From assembly GCA_041678625.1 (NCBI GenBank), contig JBAYNS010000082.1:1-5718 (forward strand): 5,718 bases of DNA, written 5' to 3'. Below the pieces are notes generated by a model, which was given only the letters and a program-made list of their open reading frames with translations, was not told the origin of the DNA and searched no databases. A program made the translations under genes and the position numbers. Source of the stretch: JBAYNS01 sp041678625. Its GTDB lineage: Bacteria; Patescibacteriota; Gracilibacteria; Peribacterales; Peribacteraceae. Positions 1-5,224 of the stretch are shown in pieces. Numbering within the stretch: position 1 is the first letter of the stretch; every line of letters starts with the position of its first letter.

Positions 1-878
1 CGTGCTACACCAGCGTTCTTTTTTTCCACGATTGTCTTTACCCATGTAGCACGGTGTAAAAGCAGGTCAAAACCCTGCTGATATGTAAGCGAGTATGATC
101 CATGAATCCACAAATTGCGTGCCTGCCAGGGCGCAATCGTCAAGAAAAACGCGATGCTAAACAACAATGCATACCGCACGGACTTGCTGAAACATTTTTT
201 CCCTTTTTTAAAAGAAAACAAAATCATGATCAACAATGCCGGCATAAAGAGCACTTCAATAGGTTTTACAAGAGTAGTTATTCCTATAAGGAACCCCGCT
301 ACAATATATTTCCAATACTGTTTGCCCTGTAAGCACCATAAAAATCCAAGTGAAGTGGCAGTAAACACTGCTGTAAACATTGTTTCTGCAAATAATGATG
401 AATTCATCAGTATTACTGCGGGGTTCAATGCATATAACATGCCTGCTGCTAGAGATGTTAAATATGAGTCAGTAAGTTTTTGAGTCCAAAGACAAATCAG
501 CAGCACAATGCATGTATCAAAAAATACATGAAAGACAACAACAACAAGCGGTTTAACATCGAACACAGCATAGATGGTTCGGATGAAAATCGGATATAGC
601 GGCACACGAAAAGCTACGACATCTTCTCTACGCCCTTCTTTATTATTTGCCTTGCTTTTGTCATAGAATCCAAAAAATCCGTTATCGATCATTTGCATTG
701 CTAGTCCATGATAGTGTGCTCCATCTGCACGAATCAGTAAGTCGTGAATGGTTTCATCACTTTCTCCATACACACTGATAACCGGCATAATGCGTAAAGC
801 CATCGCACAAAGTACAACAGCAATAAGTGCGATGAGAAACCAATGACGTCTCTCTTTGGTATAATAATTGGGACTCAT
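1..878 (-). CDS. GT39-like (ArnT/PMT-type) membrane glycosyltransferase, partial at C-terminus
   Basis: Reading the minus strand from the ATG at 878 gives 292 uninterrupted codons that run off the left edge, so the C-terminal part is missing. An in-frame TAA at 882-884 makes this the first possible start. The protein is very hydrophobic: a first membrane helix at about residues 13-32, then a loop with the motif DGAHYHGLA (52-60), RVPLYP (91-96), several helices between 108 and 222, LVKPIE (203-208) and IAPWQARN (248-255). An acidic first loop, an R-P-x-YP segment and a PWxxRN motif are typical of GT-C fold enzymes of the ArnT/PMT_2 type, which move sugars from polyprenyl-phosphate carriers to lipid, protein or glycan acceptors on the outer membrane face. 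D52 may be the loop-1 catalytic acid (inference). The donor and acceptor are unknown. The gene looks more A+T-rich than those to its right and is divergent from the GGQ gene. Family call fairly sure, substrate not. Confidence 0.8.
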   Translation of the reverse strand, partial: MSPNYYTKERRHWFLIALIAVVLCAMALRIMPVISVYGESDETIHDLLIRADGAHYHGLAMQMIDNGFFGFYDKSKANNKEGRREDVVAFRVPLYPIFIRTIYAVFDVKPLVVVVFHVFFDTCIVLLICLWTQKLTDSYLTSLAAGMLYALNPAVILMNSSLFAETMFTAVFTATSLGFLWCLQGKQYWKYIVAGFLIGITTLVKPIEVLFMPALLIMILFSFKKGKKCFSKSVRYALLFSIAFFLTIAPWQARNLWIHGSYSLTYQQGFDLLLHRATWVKTIVEKKNAGVA

Positions 879-920
879 GAGTTATGAGATAGACTTTACG
901 GAACAATATCACTCCAGAAG

Positions 921-950
921 ATTGTACAGAAGACCTAAAAAATAGATAAA
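921..950 (-). promoter_or_regulatory. Possible promoter for the leftward glycosyltransferase
   Basis: On the minus strand there is a TACAAT (plus positions 921-926), preceded 18 nt upstream by TTTATC (945-950). It lies in the 80-nt divergent gap and would give a leader of about 35 nt before the ATG at 878. The -10 box is good and the -35 box weak, so this is only a candidate. Confidence 0.3.
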
Positions 951-958
951 GTAGAACT

Positions 959-1378
959 ATGGAATTCCCCGTTGAACTGCCATCGGACATTCTGGCACTT
1001 GCAGAGGAATTGAAGATCAGGCCCGAAGATATCGAGGAGCACTTCACGAAAGGAGGGGGTCCCGGCGGGCAGAAGATCAATAAAACATCCAGTTGCGTGG
1101 AGTTGACGCACATGCCGACCAAAACCATTGTGCGTGTGCAAAGACACCGCGAACAGAGCAGGAACAGAATCAGCGCGTACAAACTGCTCATTCGGAAAAT
1201 CGAAGAGCAGAAAAAGGGAGCGGAATCCAAACGCGCCCAGGCAATCTTTAAAATCAAAAAGCAGAAACAGCGCCGTTCACGCAGATCAAAGGAGAAAACA
1301 CTGGAAGAAAAACATCATCACAGCACCATCAAAGATCAACGCGTGAAGAAGTTACATGAGTGGCTAGATGGAGCTTAA
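959..1378 (+). CDS. Release-factor-like GGQ protein (ribosome rescue, MTRFR/ArfB-like)
   Basis: A 139-residue protein carrying the peptidyl-tRNA hydrolysis motif of class I release factors: GGPGGQKINKTSSCVEL at residues 33-49, with GGQ at 36-38. It lacks the codon-recognition domains of RF1/RF2 (those proteins are over 300 residues), so it should not read stop codons. The GGQ domain is followed by a QRHREQSRNR segment (60-69), which resembles the HxxRSxxxNR region of release factors and of the MTRFR (C12orf65) group. The tail (about 75-139) is long and rich in Lys/Arg, and such tails contact the ribosome in ArfB and MTRFR. The expected role is to release nascent chains from stalled ribosomes or split large subunits. 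An in-frame TAA at 947-949 fixes ATG 959 as the first start; no strong Shine-Dalgarno is visible. The length is like E. coli ArfB (140 aa), but the sequence after GGQ looks closer to MTRFR. The choice between these subfamilies is tentative. Confidence 0.88.
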   Translation: MEFPVELPSDILALAEELKIRPEDIEEHFTKGGGPGGQKINKTSSCVELTHMPTKTIVRVQRHREQSRNRISAYKLLIRKIEEQKKGAESKRAQAIFKIKKQKQRRSRRSKEKTLEEKHHHSTIKDQRVKKLHEWLDGA

Positions 1379-1399
1379 AAAGAAAAGTTCTGTAGATAT

Positions 1400-1427
1400 T
1401 TGACATAAAACCTCCCATGCATACAAT
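1400..1427 (+). promoter_or_regulatory. Sigma70-type promoter of the zinc-ribbon gene
   Basis: A perfect TTGACA (1400-1405) lies 16 nt upstream of TACAAT (1422-1427), one base away from the consensus -10. Transcription would begin near 1433-1435, leaving a leader of only about 18 nt before the ATG at 1452. This is the best promoter match in the window. It suggests the gene is transcribed separately from the GGQ gene, which ends 21 nt upstream of the -35 box. Confidence 0.75.
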
Positions 1428-1451
1428 CTCCTCTCTTTCCTCTTTTTTTCA

Positions 1452-1862
1452 ATGCCACGATACTTTGACGGTTACTGCAATAATCCTGAATGTGAAGATA
1501 AAGGCAAAAAAATACCCGACGTGGAAGCGCCGGAAGGAATTGATGCGAATGGAAAAATTATCGGCTCACAGTGTGCAAAATGCAGAGGAAAGCTGACACA
1601 CCTCTTTAGTGCGCCACATATCGGTGGGAAAGCTAGCAAAAACGCAGAGAATACCACAGGAGTATTCTGCAAAAATTCCGATAAACCTCTTTCGTCAGAG
1701 GAAAAGGAAAGGGCGGCTTCTGGCATTGCGAAACTCGAACAGCTCGTAGACGAAAATGGCCAAGAGCTTCTTGGTGGTGCGGTTTTTCTTCATGATGATC
1801 ACACAACTGTGGCAGGAATAATACAAACAAAGGGAACATTGGCACCTCATGAATTAAATTAA
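1452..1862 (+). CDS. Small zinc-ribbon protein, FmdB-like, function unknown
   Basis: A 136-residue soluble protein. Two cysteine pairs, C9/C14 (CNNPEC) and C41/C44 (CAKC), can form a zinc ribbon. The segment CAKCRGKLTHLFSAPHIGGK (41-60) resembles the second half of FmdB-family zinc ribbons, where a CxxC-G-K-L knuckle is followed by a SAP motif. The rest differs from FmdB: a 26-residue spacer between the knuckles, an extra C73, a charged helical stretch (81-105) and a C-terminal segment with no features I recognise. No membrane segment or signal peptide is seen. The ATG at 1452 is the first in its frame after a TGA at 1401-1403. It is preceded by a pyrimidine-rich leader with no Shine-Dalgarno. 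The gene has its own promoter and stops 1 nt short of the convergent rpmB. The fold assignment is reasonable; no specific function can be given. Confidence 0.75.
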   Translation: MPRYFDGYCNNPECEDKGKKIPDVEAPEGIDANGKIIGSQCAKCRGKLTHLFSAPHIGGKASKNAENTTGVFCKNSDKPLSSEEKERAASGIAKLEQLVDENGQELLGGAVFLHDDHTTVAGIIQTKGTLAPHELN

Positions 1863-1863
1863 C

Positions 1864-2073
1864 TCACACCTTTTTCCCCTGTTGCATCCGCTTGGAGAGA
1901 GTTCTGAGGTAATTGGTGGAAACCTTCATTGTTTTGTATGTTTTGGTTTGAGGATCGTATACACGCTTCTTCTGCACATTCGCTTTGAACGTACGGCGTG
2001 TATGACGCAGAGAGTGGCTCCGGGTATTACCGAAGGTCGTCTTTTTGCCGGTTTTTGAGCAGCGTCGTGCCAT
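1864..2073 (-). CDS. rpmB: Large-subunit ribosomal protein bL28
   Basis: A 69-residue, strongly basic protein starting MARRCSKTGKKTTFGN, followed by SHSLRHTRRTFKANVQKKRV. This is the hallmark bL28 pattern (MAxxCxxTGK, then G-N-x-x-SH, then a TxRxFxxNxQ block). bL28 binds 23S rRNA near the exit-site face of the 50S subunit. The ATG at 2073 gives the canonical N-terminus. An upstream in-frame TTG at 2085 would add only four atypical residues and is rejected. The stop is TGA (1864-1866), and it falls where bL28 should end, which argues that UGA is a true stop in this genome. Only one of the cysteines found in zinc-binding (C+) bL28 forms is present, so zinc binding is not expected. The gene converges on the zinc-ribbon gene with a 1-nt gap. 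Confidence 0.95.
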   Translation of the reverse strand: MARRCSKTGKKTTFGNTRSHSLRHTRRTFKANVQKKRVYDPQTKTYKTMKVSTNYLRTLSKRMQQGKKV

Positions 2074-2137
2074 GGATCCACGCAAGAGTACGTACGAGGA
2101 TGAAAGACGTCAAACAGGTACTCAAGAAAAAGCCGAG

Positions 2138-2188
2138 TATCGGATATCAAAATCCGAAACTATCTCGGATTTCGTGCTTCGGATTTCG
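2138..2188. repeat. Palindromic short-word repeat element A (intergenic)
   Basis: The 139-nt gap between rpmB and the protease gene holds a direct repeat, TCGGATTTCG at 2165-2174 and 2179-2188 (14-bp period). It also holds an inverted copy, AAATCCGA at 2150-2157, that pairs perfectly over 8 bp with 2165-2172 around a 7-nt loop. A further related word, TATCGGATATC, lies at 2138-2148. It could be a repetitive extragenic palindrome, an operator shared by the divergent genes, or an mRNA hairpin in the protease leader. Elements B and C have a similar build but different words. Confidence 0.6.
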
Positions 2189-2212
2189 CGTTGTACCCGC
2201 TAAAGTAGAGGT

Positions 2213-2890
2213 ATGTCGCCCTTTTTCAGCCCTCCTTTCATTATTGCCATTCTGATTGCGCTTTCCATTCATGAATGGGCGCACGGCATGGTGGCATACA
2301 AACTCGGTGATCCAACGGCAAAATTGGATGGAAGACTGACGGTGAATCCGTTGGCACATTTGGACCCCATCGGGGCGGTAATGTTTCTGATGGTAGGATT
2401 CGGATGGGCAAAACCTGTTCCGGTAAACCCGCAGTACTTTAAGCATCCTAAAAGAGATACTATGTTCGTTTCCCTTGCAGGACCTTTCAGCAACCTTGTG
2501 CTCGCATTTCTGGCGTTCTTTCTGCTCTTTGCAATTAATAGCGGAAATGTCGGCTCTTCTGCCATGAGCCTGCTGTTACCGACTCAAGCACCTTCGCTTC
2601 TTATGCAAGTTGTCGAGCAAATCCTCAAGAGTTCCATTTTTATCAATTTGGCACTTATGGCTTTCAATCTTCTGCCAATCGCCCCTTTGGATGGCTCGAA
2701 GATACTGCGCGCTTTTATTCCTTCTCAGCATGAATTCACGTACGAAGTTTTCATGCAACGCGGCCCTTCCATTCTGCTCATTCTGATTCTGGCAGGAATG
2801 TTCTTGGGAATACCCATTCTCTCTACATGGGTCTTTGGCATTATGAGCCCTTTCCTGAATCTGATGAACTTCATTGCGCAAATGCTCTAA
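2213..2890 (+). CDS. Site-2-type M50 family intramembrane zinc metalloprotease
   Basis: A 225-residue polytopic membrane protein. HEWAH at residues 20-24, within the first helix, is the HExxH zinc site, with E21 as catalytic base. NLLPIAPLDG at 152-161 is the second signature, with D160 as the third zinc ligand. Between them, GWAKPVPVNP (64-73) and SLAGPFSNL (87-95) are typical of the short M50B subgroup. No PDZ or CBS domain is present, so this is a minimal S2P core. Such enzymes cleave transmembrane segments of anti-sigma factors, signal peptides or other membrane proteins; the substrate here is unknown. An in-frame TAA at 2201-2203 makes ATG 2213 the first start. An AGAGGT runs up against the ATG, too close for an ideal ribosome-binding site. 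The next gene begins 29 nt downstream on the same strand, so co-transcription is possible, but a functional link with the carbamoylation genes is not established. Confidence 0.93.
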   Translation: MSPFFSPPFIIAILIALSIHEWAHGMVAYKLGDPTAKLDGRLTVNPLAHLDPIGAVMFLMVGFGWAKPVPVNPQYFKHPKRDTMFVSLAGPFSNLVLAFLAFFLLFAINSGNVGSSAMSLLLPTQAPSLLMQVVEQILKSSIFINLALMAFNLLPIAPLDGSKILRAFIPSQHEFTYEVFMQRGPSILLILILAGMFLGIPILSTWVFGIMSPFLNLMNFIAQML

Positions 2891-2919
2891 CGCCGCAGAG
2901 AATCTGTTACACTGTCACC

Positions 2920-3078
2920 ATGAGTAAACTTGCAATCTTCGCCGAGCTCTGGCGCTTTCTCTGGGTCCGCAAGATGTGGTGGCTATTGCCGATCATTCTG
3001 ATGATCGTGCTTCTGGGGCTCATTCTTATTTTTGCGCAGGGATCTCCGCTCGCCCCATTCATCTACACGGTTTTCTAA
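2920..3078 (+). CDS. DUF5989 / SxtK-like small membrane protein
   Basis: A 52-residue protein with a conserved amphipathic start, ELWRFLWVRKMWWLLP at residues 9-24. One hydrophobic helix follows (about 20-40), then AQGSPLAPFIYTVF at the C-terminus (39-52). The pattern ELWxFLxxRKxWWLxP, helix, AQGSxxAPFIYTxF is that of the DUF5989 family. These tiny membrane proteins are found beside TobZ/NodU-type carbamoyltransferases; the SxtK position in saxitoxin clusters is analogous. Its biochemical role is unknown, and a membrane scaffold or partner for the carbamoyltransferase is inference. The next gene starts 2 nt after its stop, which implies translational coupling. No Shine-Dalgarno is visible before the ATG. 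Confidence 0.88.
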   Translation: MSKLAIFAELWRFLWVRKMWWLLPIILMIVLLGLILIFAQGSPLAPFIYTVF

Positions 3079-3080
3079 CA

Positions 3081-3308
3081 ATGCAGCTTCCTCCGCCCCT
3101 CTCATGGATCTGGAAAGGATGGATGGCATTCAGTCATGCCCTTGGCATGGTGATGAGCAAAGTGATCCTCACAGTCCTCTGGCTTCTGGTCTTTAGTATC
3201 TATGGGATTGCTGTGAAGATTATCGCCATAAAAAAACTGTGGCAGAAGCCGGCCAAGACCTACTGGATCGATCCACCGGAAGATGCTGGAATGCAGTATC
3301 AGTTTTAA
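3081..3308 (+). CDS. Short SxtJ-like membrane protein
   Basis: A 75-residue protein: an N-terminal WIWKGWMAFSHALGMVMSK segment (about 8-26), one hydrophobic helix (about 27-47), and a polar tail ending KTYWIDPPEDAGMQYQF. The W-x-x-F/H-x-LG-x-V-x-x-K pattern, a helix ending in a G-I-x-x-K/R stretch, and a final YW motif resemble the C-terminal half of SxtJ-family proteins. Those are usually about 130 residues with extra N-terminal helices, so this is a short version. The start at 3081, 2 nt after the DUF5989 gene, is preferred. A longer reading of the same frame from 2976 would overlap most of the DUF5989 gene and adds non-hydrophobic residues unlike the family. It lies 3 nt before the carbamoyltransferase start. 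The function is unknown; membrane docking of the carbamoyltransferase is plausible. Confidence 0.75.
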   Translation: MQLPPPLSWIWKGWMAFSHALGMVMSKVILTVLWLLVFSIYGIAVKIIAIKKLWQKPAKTYWIDPPEDAGMQYQF

Positions 3309-3311
3309 TGC

Positions 3312-5138
3312 ATGAGTAAACCCATCTACATCCTCGGCCTCTCTTGTTACTACCACGATAGCGCTGCGGTGTTGATCAAAGATGGAGAGATCATTTTCGC
3401 CGCACAGGAAGAACGCTACACGCGCAAAAAGCAGGATGATTCGTTCCCAACGAATGCCATCGAAGCCGCGTTTGAGTACGCAGGCATTACGGTGGATGAC
3501 TTGAGTGCTGTTGGATTTTACGAGAAGCCTTTTACAAAATTCTTCGATCGAATCCTGAAGGAGTCTTTTAAAGTCTGGCCACTCGGCTACATGCAGTATT
3601 TGTACGCAATGCAGGAGTGGATGACCAAAAAGCTTTGGATTCCGCACAACATTAAAAAGGAGCTCAAATACAAAGGAGATATCTTCTACATTCCCCATCA
3701 TGAGTCACATGCATTTTCGAGCTTTGGCGTTTCCGGCTTTGATGATGCAACCATCGTGACGGTGGATGGCGTTGGTGAATGGGCAACAACAACCATTGGT
3801 TACGGAAAAGCAGGGATCAGGGAGCAGGGATCAGGGGATAATAATAAATCCCCGATCCCTAGCCTCCAATCCCTAGCCCCTAACGTGAAGCTCTTAAAGG
3901 AGATTCACTATCCGCACTCGCTCGGGATGCTCTACTCGGCGATCACCTACTACCTCGGATTTAGAGTGAACAGCGCCGAGTATAAGGTGATGGGCCTTGC
4001 CCCATACGGAGAACCGAAGTACGTGGAGAAGATGCACAAGCTCATTGATGTGAAGGAGGATGGCAGTTTCGCACTGAACATGAAGTACTTCACCTTTGAA
4101 CATGGCCTGAGAATGACTGGACGCAGATTGGAGAAGCTCCTCGGCCAACCACGCAGGAAACCCGAGAGTAAGCTTGAGCAGTTCCATAAAGATGTCGCCC
4201 ACAGTCTGCAAGTACTTACGGAAGAAGTGATGATGAAGATCGTGACACATGCAAAGAAGATCGCACCGTCAGAGAATCTCTGTCTCGCCGGAGGCGTGGC
4301 GCTGAACTGTGTGGCGAATGGGAAGATTCTCAGAAGCGGTCTCTTCAAAAACATCTTCGTGCAACCAGCCTCCGGTGATGCCGGCGGCGCGCTCGGGATT
4401 GCACTCGCCATCTGGTACAGAAAGTACCAGGGGAAGAAGTTCCCCAGAATGAAGCACGCGTACTTCGGTGATGAGTTCTCGAATGAGGAAATCGAAGCAT
4501 TCCTGAAGAAAGAGCAACTCCCCTACCAGAAACTCTCGGACGAGGAACTCATCAACCATGCCTCAGAATTGATGGAGGGTGAAAACGTGATTGGTTGGTT
4601 TCAGGGACGCATGGAGTACGGCCCGCGTGCACTTGGAAATCGTTCGATTATTGCGGATGCACGCAACAAGGAGAACTGGCAGAAGGTGAATTTGAAGATC
4701 AAGTTCCGCGAGTCCTTCCGCCCCTTCGCTCCGACTGTACTGGAGGACCGTGTGAGTGACTACTTTGATTTGGATCGCGCCAGCCCTTACATGCTTCTTG
4801 TAGCAGACGTGCATCCGGATAAGCGCGCGGAGATTCCAGCTGTGACACATGTGGACGGATCCGCGCGCATCCAGACGATCAATCGCAATCAGAACCAGAA
4901 GTACTACGATCTGATCAAAGCATTCGAGAAACGCACAGGTTGCCCTGTGATTATCAACACCTCGTTTAACGTTCGAGGCGAGCCAATTGTTCGGTCACCG
5001 GAAGATGCTCTGAACTGTTTCCTAAATACGCACATGGATTACCTGGTGCTCGAGAACTTCCTACTAGAGAAGACAAATATGCCGGAGGAGCGGGTGCTCA
5101 AGCAGGAGGATTATTTGAAGAAATTTGAGCTAGATTAA
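3312..5138 (+). CDS. O-carbamoyltransferase, TobZ/NodU/SxtI family
   Basis: A 608-residue cytosolic enzyme of the two-domain carbamoyltransferase family. The N-terminal Kae1-like domain (about 1-370) starts YILGLSCYYHDSAAVLIKDG and carries the metal motif HHESH (H129 and H133), VDGVGEW (151-157), YKVMGLAPYGEP (224-235), LAGGVALNC (325-333) and SGDAGGALG (354-362, with D356 a likely metal ligand). The C-terminal YrdC-like domain (about 385-608) carries GRMEYGPRALGNRSI (432-446), KFRESFRPFAPTVL (464-477) and INTSFNVRGEPIV (548-560). By analogy with TobZ, the C-terminal domain makes carbamoyl-adenylate from carbamoyl phosphate and ATP, and the Kae1-like domain passes the carbamoyl group to a hydroxyl on a sugar, antibiotic or other acceptor. 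The acceptor is unknown. Residues about 167-191 do not fit the family; they are encoded by palindromic element B, set between two conserved blocks. All recognised motifs remain, so the enzyme is probably active. Confidence 0.95.
   Translation: MSKPIYILGLSCYYHDSAAVLIKDGEIIFAAQEERYTRKKQDDSFPTNAIEAAFEYAGITVDDLSAVGFYEKPFTKFFDRILKESFKVWPLGYMQYLYAMQEWMTKKLWIPHNIKKELKYKGDIFYIPHHESHAFSSFGVSGFDDATIVTVDGVGEWATTTIGYGKAGIREQGSGDNNKSPIPSLQSLAPNVKLLKEIHYPHSLGMLYSAITYYLGFRVNSAEYKVMGLAPYGEPKYVEKMHKLIDVKEDGSFALNMKYFTFEHGLRMTGRRLEKLLGQPRRKPESKLEQFHKDVAHSLQVLTEEVMMKIVTHAKKIAPSENLCLAGGVALNCVANGKILRSGLFKNIFVQPASGDAGGALGIALAIWYRKYQGKKFPRMKHAYFGDEFSNEEIEAFLKKEQLPYQKLSDEELINHASELMEGENVIGWFQGRMEYGPRALGNRSIIADARNKENWQKVNLKIKFRESFRPFAPTVLEDRVSDYFDLDRASPYMLLVADVHPDKRAEIPAVTHVDGSARIQTINRNQNQKYYDLIKAFEKRTGCPVIINTSFNVRGEPIVRSPEDALNCFLNTHMDYLVLENFLLEKTNMPEERVLKQEDYLKKFELD
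3811..3882. repeat. Palindromic repeat element B, in frame inside the carbamoyltransferase
   Basis: The 5' arm repeats CAGGGATCAGGG-type words (3811-3839), and the 3' arm repeats their complements, GATCCCTAG and AATCCCTAG (3848-3882). The core is a 13-bp stem, 3826-3839 with 3848-3860, with a single bulged A (3833) and an 8-nt AT loop (3840-3847). Translated, it gives the polar Gly/Ser/Pro-rich stretch IREQGSGDNNKSPIPSLQS. It interrupts a region where family members normally pass directly from the strand ending TTIGYG to LLKEIHYPHS. This points to an inserted repeat element tolerated as a surface loop. Confidence 0.8.
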
Positions 5139-5214
5139 GGCAACCAAAGAAACCAAGGATCCCTTGATAAACAAGAATTGAATCCTTGGTTGCTTTGTTA
5201 TCCTTGGTTGCCTT
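5137..5214. repeat. Palindromic repeat element C between carbamoyltransferase and hydrolase
   Basis: Nested inverted repeats fill most of the 86-nt gap. The outer arms AAGGCAACCAA (5137-5147) and TTGGTTGCCTT (5204-5214) pair over 11 bp. The inner arms AACCAAGGAT (5151-5160) and ATCCTTGGTT (5182-5191) pair over 10 bp. A small apical CTTG/CAAG stem lies at 5163-5166/5172-5175. The 3' side also contains a direct repeat, TCCTTGGTTGC at 5183-5193 and 5201-5211 (18-bp period). The element begins inside the TAA stop codon of the carbamoyltransferase gene. No run of T follows the structure, so a classical intrinsic terminator is unlikely; partial attenuation or mRNA stabilisation between the two genes is possible. 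Confidence 0.8.
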
Positions 5215-5224
5215 TAATACCCCT

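Noticed and set aside
115..483. Plus-strand open frames of 76 and 122 codons in the first 500 bases
   Set aside because: The minus strand is open over the whole region and encodes a protein with GT39 motifs; the plus-strand translations show no features.
2085..2113. Possible rpmB promoter on the minus strand (TTGACG, 17-nt spacer, TACTCT)
   Set aside because: The -10 box matches poorly, and the implied transcript would start only about 5 nt before the ATG.
2905..2913. Extended -10-like TGTTACACT just before the DUF5989 gene
   Set aside because: There is no -35 match at a usable distance, and the message would be leaderless. Co-transcription from the protease gene is equally likely, so it is not called as a promoter.
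2976..3308. Longer version (110 aa) of the SxtJ-like protein starting within the DUF5989 gene
   Set aside because: It would overlap the strongly recognised DUF5989 frame by about 100 nt, and its extra residues are not membrane-like. ATG 3081, 2 nt after the previous stop, is a better start.
3102..3701. A 199-codon minus-strand open frame antisense to the SxtJ-like gene and the start of the carbamoyltransferase
   Set aside because: It lies entirely opposite genes with clear family motifs, and its translation has no recognisable domain; it is a shadow of the + strand codon pattern.
3811..3882. Element B (and A, C) as CRISPR repeats
   Set aside because: The words are about 10 bp, imperfect, and arranged as inverted arms without unique spacers of constant length; no cas genes are present.
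3811..3882. Element B as an assembly artefact or a frameshift breaking the carbamoyltransferase
   Set aside because: The frame is continuous across it and all conserved motifs on both sides are in the same frame, so a real in-frame insertion is the simpler reading.
5137..5220. Element C as an intrinsic terminator
   Set aside because: The stem is strong, but it is followed by CCTTTAATACCCC, not a T-run, and a same-strand partner gene starts immediately after it.
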